A program made the position numbers and the translations under genes. Positions 57,801-64,000 of a stretch of 64,000 bases of DNA are shown piece after piece. The notes beneath the pieces are model-generated. The model ran no database searches. It had not been told where the DNA came from and was given only the letters and a program-made list of their open reading frames with translations. Source of the stretch: Leucaena leucocephala. Lineage: Eukaryota > Streptophyta > Magnoliopsida > Fabales > Fabaceae. Numbering within the stretch: position 1 is the stretch's first letter; the number at the start of each line of letters is the position of its first letter. The stretch spans positions 18,661,750 to 18,725,749 of the forward strand of contig CM073551.1 of NCBI GenBank assembly GCA_037074615.1, given 5' to 3'.

Positions 57801-58866
57801 TGATGGATATTTTCAGAAGAAAGGTTATATGAGAAGTGAAAATGAGCCCACCTTGTATGTAAAGAAGAAAGGTAATGATTTCATCATTATTTGTCTTTAT
57901 GTTGATGATATCATTTACACTAGTTCTTCTATTGCTCTTGTGAATGAATTGAAATCACAAATGATGAATGAGTTTGAGATGTCAGATATGGGTTTATTGC
58001 ATTATTTTCTTGGTCTTGAAGTTCATCAAGCCAAAGATGGAATATTTCTTTCACAAAAGAAATATGCTAGGGACCTTCTCAATAAATTTGGCATGCTTAA
58101 TTGTAAGCCTATAGCTACACCCATGAACATAAATGAAAAACTATAGCAAGAAGATGGAGAAGAAGTGGCAGATGCAAGGAGATTTAGAAGTTTAGTTGGA
58201 GGTTTGATTTATCTTACTCACACTAGACCTGATATTACATTCCCAGTTGGTGTAATTTCCAGGTTTATGCAGCAACCTTCAAAAGTTTATTTTGGAGCAG
58301 CAAAAAGGGTCTTGCGTTATATTGCTGGAACTTTGGAGTATGGCATTTTGTACTCTAAAGTCTCTAATCTCAACTTGTGTGGGTACACAGATAGTGATTG
58401 GGCAAGTTCGTTAGATGACAGACGAAGTGTTTCAGCAAGTGTTTTCACTCTTGGTTCAGGAGTGATTACTTGGAGTTCAAAAAAGCAAGCTACGGTAGCA
58501 TTATCAACCTCAGAAGCAGAATTTATTGCAGCAACTTCAGCAACTTGTCAAGCAATTTGGCTCAGAAGAATATTAGCAGATCTTCAACAAGAGCAGAAGG
58601 GACCAACAGAGATATTTTGTGATAATAAAGCAACTATCTCTATGACAAAGAACCCAACATTTCACAGTAGAACCAAGCATATTGATATCCGCTATCATTT
58701 CGTCCGTGACCTGGTTGCAAAGGAGGAGATAACACTAAAATATTGTAACATGCAGGAGCAGGTAGCTGATATTTTGACAAAGGCATTATCAATGGAGAAG
58801 TTCCTCTATTTTAGAGAATTGCTCGGTGTGTGCATTTTTGAATCAAGGGGGAATGTTGAAGCATGA
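54849..58866 (+). pseudogene. Copia gag-pol polyprotein, interrupted
   Basis: One frame runs from about 54886 to 58866. Gag (UBN2-like, LPIFNGEKYEWWSIKVKTLL) is followed by an RGRG-rich stretch and a CCHC zinc knuckle (CYHCNRYGHIQANC, about 55650). Next come protease (FVDSGCSNHM, about 55795), GAG-pre-integrase (LWHLRYGHLN), integrase (FTDDYSR ... CTDRGGEF), reverse transcriptase (FDVKSAFLNG and the YVDDI catalytic motif, about 57900) and RNase H (YTDSDWA ... STSEAEF). The polyprotein ends inside the 3' LTR. Interruptions: a one-base frame change after the start MAALTGFSSSQP, TAA at 55612, TAG at 56512, TGA at 57355 and TAG at 58144. It cannot make its own enzymes as a single product. Confidence 0.95.
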
Positions 58867-59162
58867 TTAAAAAAAAAGAGAAAGTGGATGGACCGAGTAA
58901 ATTGGAGCCATATTTTAATTAATTAAGTTGTTTCTATTTCTTTGGAGTCAGTTATGTAGTGGGTGAATATCTAGATTTATTCTAGATTTTCTTTATGGTC
59001 AAATAAGTTGTTATTTAGTTTAGTGGGCAATAAGGTAGTAGTGGGCCCGAAACTCACGTTAAATCTGTTTACTTGTAAGCCTATAAATGTAGGCACCTCA
59101 GTTTGAATTAATGCATTGAGTGTTCAGCTTTCTTTCTCTTATCTCAATCATGTGATTCAACA
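58854..59162 (+). repeat. 3' LTR of the Copia element
   Basis: 309 bp, TGTTGAAGCATG ... GATTCAACA, preceded by AATCAAGGGGGAA as polypurine tract. Confidence 0.93.
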
Positions 59163-59167
59163 GAATT

Positions 59168-60451
59168 TTCCCATTTTATAAATACATTGTTATTGTATAG
59201 ATTTTCTTGCATTGATTATTTGATGCTCATAATGGACAAAGATAATACTGTTTATAATTCTTGTAATATGATTTAGATAATTAATTTATAGATATTAAAA
59301 AATTGATTAAAGTATGAGCTTTGGATAAGAAGTGGTTGGGTTAAAATTTTGCTGGACAAATGTTGCTGCCTTTACAATCTCATCCTTGTTAAAAAATCCT
59401 TTAAAATATGAGCTTTAGATAAGTAGCTTAGGACAAACCTGTTTAGTTTGTATAAAAACTATAGTTTTAAAAATATTTTTTGGTAAAATTATAATTTGGG
59501 CTAAAAATTAAATAAATAGTCATTATTTATCATTATAATTTGAATATTAATTCATTATATTATGAGAGAATAATCTACTTAAACTCCATTGATAAGACTA
59601 TAGCTTCTATTTGTTTTTGGTAGAAATTAGGAGATATTCTTTAGCCAATAGGTTAGAAACTAATCTTTAAGAGATATAAAAATTAATAAAGTAGATTTTA
59701 CCCCTCTTAATAAATTATGTTTTATACGCTATTCGAATCTAAGACTACAGCTTCTATTAATACAACAAAAGTGATGTGAGAGCTGACAAATGATTGTTCA
59801 ATATATATCAAAACTTGCAGTGTCCCAGGCACGCAAAGAACTTAATGTGTGGTCAAAAATAGCTCAAGGATTACTGGATACCCATTGCTCGTTTAAAAAA
59901 ATATCTGTGACTAATAGATATTAGATCTAATAAACAACTTAATCTTATATTTAATAGTTAATATTGTCTTAAATACGATTATTTTTAATAAAAAATATCG
60001 TTGTCAGAAAGGGGTGTAGTGACAAGTTTATAAATATGTTACTATTGTATTGATTTTTTTTGTATCGGTTGCATGATACTCGTTATTGATAAGGATTATA
60101 TTGTTTATGGCTTTTAATATAAGAGTTATATAATTAATTTATAAATAATAAAAAAATTAATTAAATTAGTTATTTATAATATATTTAGAACTAAAATATA
60201 TACTATATTTAACATTTATATATAGAGGATGTTTGGATTAGATACTAGAAAAGAGAATTAAGAGAAAATCATGGTTTTAAAGTTAAAAGCTATTATCCCT
60301 AACTAATATTAAAATCAAAGTTCTAGTTTTAAAACAGTAATTTTATAGGTCAAAATTACTTTTGAATTTTAGATAAGTGTTTTAGTTCTCTACTTCTGAT
60401 ATCTTAGTTTAAGTCAAAACCATAATTCTAAAGGTTCTATCAAACAGGCCC

Positions 60452-60487
<36 letters not shown>

Positions 60488-61584
60488 TATTTGAGTTAAG
60501 TTTTGTTCATTTTAAATTTTTATCGTTTATAGATGATTATCTTTCAATGAAACCACAGCTGTGCGCTTATGAATTGTGATAAATACAAATGACGACTGAG
60601 CCACGTCGATGTGGCCGAGCAATATTTAATTTTTCAGATTCTGTTTGTATTATTTACTGACAAAGCTGTTCTTTTCTCTATCATTTGACACATTTCATGA
60701 TTTTTTCCAATCAATCTACGTGCCAAGCTAGGCCATCGATCGGTTTAGGTTTAAACCTGTATATAGAAAAAATCGTTCAATTATTTATGCGGTATAAAAC
60801 CTTGTTAATTTTTTTTTAGATATCAAGTTTATGTTCGAGAGAAAATACTTGTGATAAGAAAAGCATTCATAAATCCGAAATTAAATTAGAGTAATTAGTT
60901 ATTTAGATATCAAATAATATGATTTAAAAAAGTACTAAATATTAATTAATAGTATAAAAAAATTCATTAGATAGGTTTTAGGCTCAGTCTTGATGCTTAT
61001 TTTTTAGGTTCAACCTTATTTAATTTGGCCTAAGCTTAATTGAGTCTCCGTTTAGCTTATTTCTACAACTACCTTCAATTAACATCTATTAGATATACGA
61101 CATATAATATTCTTTAACCTACACTTAATAAATGTATTTTTATGTCCTACACTCAATTTTCTATCATATCAACTCGGAGTTGAGTTGGAAGCCACAATAA
61201 AAGTAATTTTAATGGTATTTTTTGGTCATGTAGAATGACTTAGAATGAATATAGATGGTATAGAAAAAATATTAAAAAATTAAAAAAATTAGGATTGAGT
61301 TTTAAATGTGTTAAAATTTTATGGACTAAATTATATTGAGTCTTAAAAATTTCAAGAACTAAAAATATTAATGTTTTATTTTTTTTAAAAAAATATTTTA
61401 TTATATACAGAATTTAAAATAAAATAATTTATTAACTTTATTTTTTTAAATGACTGTTTATTTAAAAATTATTAATCAGCTAAAATTTCTAAATCTAAAC
61501 TATTAAAATTATATTTAAAGAGTGCTTGTCTCTAATGCCTTGTCATGGGGAAATGACGCCAACTACCCTCCTAGATTTTGTGTG
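59168..61584. other. Intergenic with several degraded repeats
   Basis: 59300-59390 (ATGAGCTTTGGATAAGAAGT) is related to 62275-62365. 59400-59540 looks like one end of the GA-core MITE family, reversed. 60230-60455 may be a small fold-back element (ATGTTTGGATTAGATACTAG against CTATCAAACAGGCCC). An (AT)n run lies at 60456-60484. No gene recognised. Confidence 0.45.
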
Positions 61585-62077
61585 TGTTTTGATAGAGTTT
61601 TGAACAATGGCTTATAGAAAAAAAGTAATTTTTGGATAGCTTTTAAAAATTGATTTTTGGAGAAAAGTTTATGAGAAAAAGTGGTTCTAAATAAATAAGT
61701 GTTTGGATAGTTATTTTTATAATAACTTTTTATATTAGTAAATTATCAGAAAGAATATAATTTTATTAAAAATAGGAGAAATGAGGAGAGATGGTGGAAA
61801 AGAGAGAATATTGATGACAGAGAGTGGAGAACAGAGAGGAGAGAGGAGAGAGAAGAGAGAGTATAAAAAAAGTAAGGGTAAAATAATAATTGGGTAGTCC
61901 ATAAGTTCTTTTATTGTTCTAGAAGCTAGTTTCAGTAACTTATTTAAAATTATAGTTTAGTTCAAAAGCACTTATGGATAAATATGACTATTTATTTTAA
62001 TTTTTTTTAAATCAAAATTTGAGTCAAAAATCTTTTTAAAATGATAGTTTGAAAATTTTTCAAATAGACCCTTCGTC
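61585..62077 (+). mobile_element. GA-rich-core MITE, copy 5
   Basis: GTGTGTTTTGATAGAGTTTT at the left, a purine core at 61770-61862 (GGAGAGAGGAGAGAGAAGAG), AGGGTAAAATAATAATTGGG, and the right end TTTCAAATAGACCC. Confidence 0.72.
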
Positions 62078-62960
62078 AAATTTAGAAGCTTGTCTTGCGA
62101 GCTAGTTAAAGGACCTTACCATCTCCCCCATCTTCACTGACGCCGACGGAGCATCTTCTCCGATGCTAGCGGAATGACTCAAAAATTTGAGAATTCTTAA
62201 AATATATATTAAATGATTAATTAATCTAGTAAATAAATCAATAATTGAAAAGGCTTAGTTGGAATAGGAAAAAATTAATTTAATTAAAATATGAGCTATG
62301 AATAAGTAGCTGTTGGGCTAAATTTTTGTTGGCCAAATTTTGTGGCCTTTATATTCTTATCCCTATTCAGTTTGAATTGCATTAGTTATAGACTAATATG
62401 ACTTCTAAATACAAAAAAAAAATCATTGCAAAAAAAAAAAAACCGAGAGGGCTGTGGTCCTAAATTAGTGATGGATGTGTTTAATATATGTGTCACTATC
62501 TTATTCACTCACGGACCCTCTTTTGCATATTGCAACAAAGATAATAAAGAACCTCATATTGTCTTATTAATAATATTCTTTTGGGACAAAAAAAAGCTTC
62601 ACGTGTCTCTCCCAACTTTTTTATCGGCTTATTATTCATACATTAATGGCGAGTAACCAGTTTGGGAAAGAGCAGCTAAAGTTTATCTTATTTGGATCGT
62701 CCACATTTGATCTTGACGATTTATATTAATTTTTTTTCTTATCTTTATTTTTTAAAAAGATATTTTAATAAGTATAGAATCCAAAATAAAGATAATCTCT
62801 TAAGTTTTAACAATATTTTTTCAAAAAATTAACCTTTTTATTTAAAATATATTATTTAAAAAATATTAAATCTAGAACGTCCGACTAAAATGGGATAAGC
62901 TTTAGGTGGTCATGAGCATCCAAACTAATTCCTTTAAGTCACGTGCTTCAATAATTGAAT
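62078..62960. other. Spacer upstream of Kunitz 4
   Basis: AT-rich. A 76-codon frame at 62426-62656 is unrecognised and begins in a poly(A) run, so it is not called. Confidence 0.45.
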
Positions 62961-62974
62961 ACCTAAACTATCAC

Positions 62975-63056
62975 CCACTAGATCGTTCTATTTATAGTCC
63001 CGTTTCCACAGCACCACAGCACATAAAGAACGGCATTGCTCTCTCTGCTACCAATA
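62975..63056 (+). promoter_or_regulatory. Kunitz 4 core promoter / leader
   Basis: Aligned with the other Kunitz promoters (ATACCTAAACTATC, CCGTTTCCACAGCACCACAG), but the TATA position reads TCTATTTATAGTCC instead of CTATAAATAG. Confidence 0.55.
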
Positions 63057-63695
63057 ATGAAGCTTTCTTTCTTTGCTCCCTTGTTTCTCCTTGCCTTCGT
63101 CACTTCTTCAGCCGTAGCCGATTTCATTGACACCGACGGCAACATCGTTGAAAACGGTCGCGCATACTACATCCGCCCATACATATGGGCATTAGGAGGT
63201 GGCGTGAGGCTTACCAAGACAGGAAACGAAACTTGCCCTCTTAGTGTTGTGCAATCGCCCTCTGAAGTCGACAATGGCTTGCCATGGGCAATTACGTCGC
63301 CATTAAGAATCGGAATCCTCAGCACGGACATGGCTGTGGACTTTTTCTCTGTTGAGGGAAAAGTACCAAGCTGTGTTCCTAAGTGGTCGTCTTGGACAAT
63401 CATTGAAGGAGAGAATGGAATAAAGTCTGTGGAACTCGGTAGCAGGTACGGAAGGACCGGGACCGCGCCGATGGCTCCGTTCAAGTTTAGAAGGTATAAT
63501 AGGTTGGCCTATAAGATCATGTTCTGTGCCACTGTTGATGATGATTCTTGTGAAGATGTTGGGATTTCCAGGGACGATCAAGGAAATAGGCGTTTGGTTG
63601 TCAGTCATGGTAACCCTCTGCCTGTTGTAGTCACCAAAGCTGAATCCTCTCAAACTGGAATAGCCCAAGTGGTTAATAACGTGCTGGAAGCTTAG
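63057..63695 (+). CDS. Kunitz-type protease inhibitor 4 (intact)
   Basis: Intronless, 212 residues. The ATG at 63057 is the one shared with paralogues (MKLSFFAPLFLLAFVTSSA, signal peptide of about 23 residues, so a secreted or vacuolar protein). The mature start DFIDTDGNIVENGRAYYIR fits the Kunitz signature. Four cysteines are present as two pairs (GNETCPL with PSCVPKW; IMFCATV with DDSCEDV). The beta-trefoil blocks SVVQSPSEVDNGLPW, VDFFSVEGKVPS and NRRLVVSH are all there. Such proteins inhibit serine proteases or resemble miraculin and seed proteins and act in defence. The reactive-site loop does not show an obvious Arg/Lys P1 to me, so inhibitory activity is uncertain. Length is normal for the family and no lesion is seen; it is the only intact copy of four here. 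Confidence 0.93.
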   Translation: MKLSFFAPLFLLAFVTSSAVADFIDTDGNIVENGRAYYIRPYIWALGGGVRLTKTGNETCPLSVVQSPSEVDNGLPWAITSPLRIGILSTDMAVDFFSVEGKVPSCVPKWSSWTIIEGENGIKSVELGSRYGRTGTAPMAPFKFRRYNRLAYKIMFCATVDDDSCEDVGISRDDQGNRRLVVSHGNPLPVVVTKAESSQTGIAQVVNNVLEA

Positions 63696-64000
63696 ATATG
63701 TATGTATATATATATATACACACACACACACAAATAATTCCTAGCACTTTGTCACAACTAAATAGAAAATTATGTTTCAAGAGTGGCTCTAGCCTATTAT
63801 GTACGAACTAGTGACTAATAATGTGCTGGGAGCTAGATGATTCCTACCACTTTGTCAAAACTAAATAAAAAATTATGCTTCAAGAGTGGCTCTAGCTGAT
63901 CTCTCTCTCTCTCTCTGTACGTGAGTTTCTAACACTTTTGTTATTTTTTTATACTCCAATCCTAAATATAAAAGTTAATTTAGATTTTATATTTATAATA
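63696..64000. other. Kunitz 4 3' flank with microsatellites and an internal duplication
   Basis: (TA)n(CA)n at about 63698-63732, then two tandem copies of a block about 100 bp long (ATTCCTA(G/C)CACTTTGTC ... TTCAAGAGTGGCTCTAGC), then (CT)n at 63899-63917. Related to the flank after Kunitz 3. Confidence 0.75.

Larger units (their letters stand above)
54345..59162 (+). mobile_element. Full-length Ty1/Copia retrotransposon
   Basis: Two LTRs (54345-54682 and 58854-59162), the 5-bp duplication GAATT (54340-54344 and 59163-59167), a primer-binding site TGGTATCAGAGC at 54687-54698 and a polypurine tract CAAGGGGGAA just before the 3' LTR. The body encodes a gag-pol polyprotein in Copia order (integrase before reverse transcriptase), interrupted by stops. 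The LTRs differ by about five substitutions over 309 aligned bases plus one 29-bp tandem duplication in the 5' copy. Confidence 0.96.

Noticed and set aside
62426..62656. 76-codon frame
   Set aside because: Starts in a poly(A) run and has no recognisable family.

Overview
The window is nuclear DNA of a flowering plant, most likely a woody eudicot; I cannot name the species. The reasons are spliced genes with GT-AG introns, AT-rich spacers, plant-restricted families (FAR1-related factors, methylesterases, SABATH methyltransferases, Kunitz inhibitors, plant-type eIF4G), ribosomal-protein promoter motifs of the plant type (TGGGCC site II plus AAACCCTAG telo box) and many plant transposons.

Layout. 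1-2 kb: degenerate satellite of 21-bp monomers. 2.7-5.0 kb (-): decayed FAR1-related (FRS) pseudogene. 5.6-11.8 kb (+): an eIF4G-type translation initiation factor gene that keeps MIF4G and MA3 domains but lacks the central segment holding the eIF4E-binding region, and is frameshifted just before its C-terminus. 12.8-23.8 kb (+): tandem methylesterase (MES) genes, A broken by a SINE inside exon 2 and B by a 4-base insertion in exon 1, their introns filled with a CACTA element, GA-rich MITEs and a LINE fragment. 26.1-28.7 kb (+): SABATH carboxyl methyltransferase pseudogene. 31.0-33.3 kb (+): intact ribosomal protein L37a (eL43) gene. 35.4-41.1 kb (-): intact MORN-repeat membrane protein gene with a 3.8-kb intron that carries a near-perfect copy of a segment lying downstream of the gene. 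43.4-44.0 kb: minisatellite. 44.3-63.7 kb: four Kunitz inhibitor loci, three broken in different ways (hAT insertion plus frameshifts; nonsense plus truncation; LTR-retrotransposon insertion) and one intact at 63.06-63.70 kb. 54.3-59.2 kb: a full-length Ty1/Copia element with stops.

The most unusual object is the 2.36-kb LTR element at 51178-53535. It has 311-bp LTRs, a primer-binding site, a polypurine tract and a 5-bp target duplication, but no gag or pol. Its body is a mosaic of host gene fragments: two pieces of squalene epoxidase, a BAG/IQ-domain piece, and an intron-less PP4 (PPX) phosphatase piece missing one internal block as if from an exon-skipped mRNA. It landed in the 3' end of a Kunitz inhibitor gene.

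Functionally only eL43, the MORN gene, Kunitz-4 and possibly the short eIF4G look able to make a normal product. MES (hydrolyses methyl esters of small acid hormones) and SABATH (makes such esters) form a chemically paired but now dead neighbourhood. All homology statements rest on reading the translated sequence against remembered family features; no database search was run.
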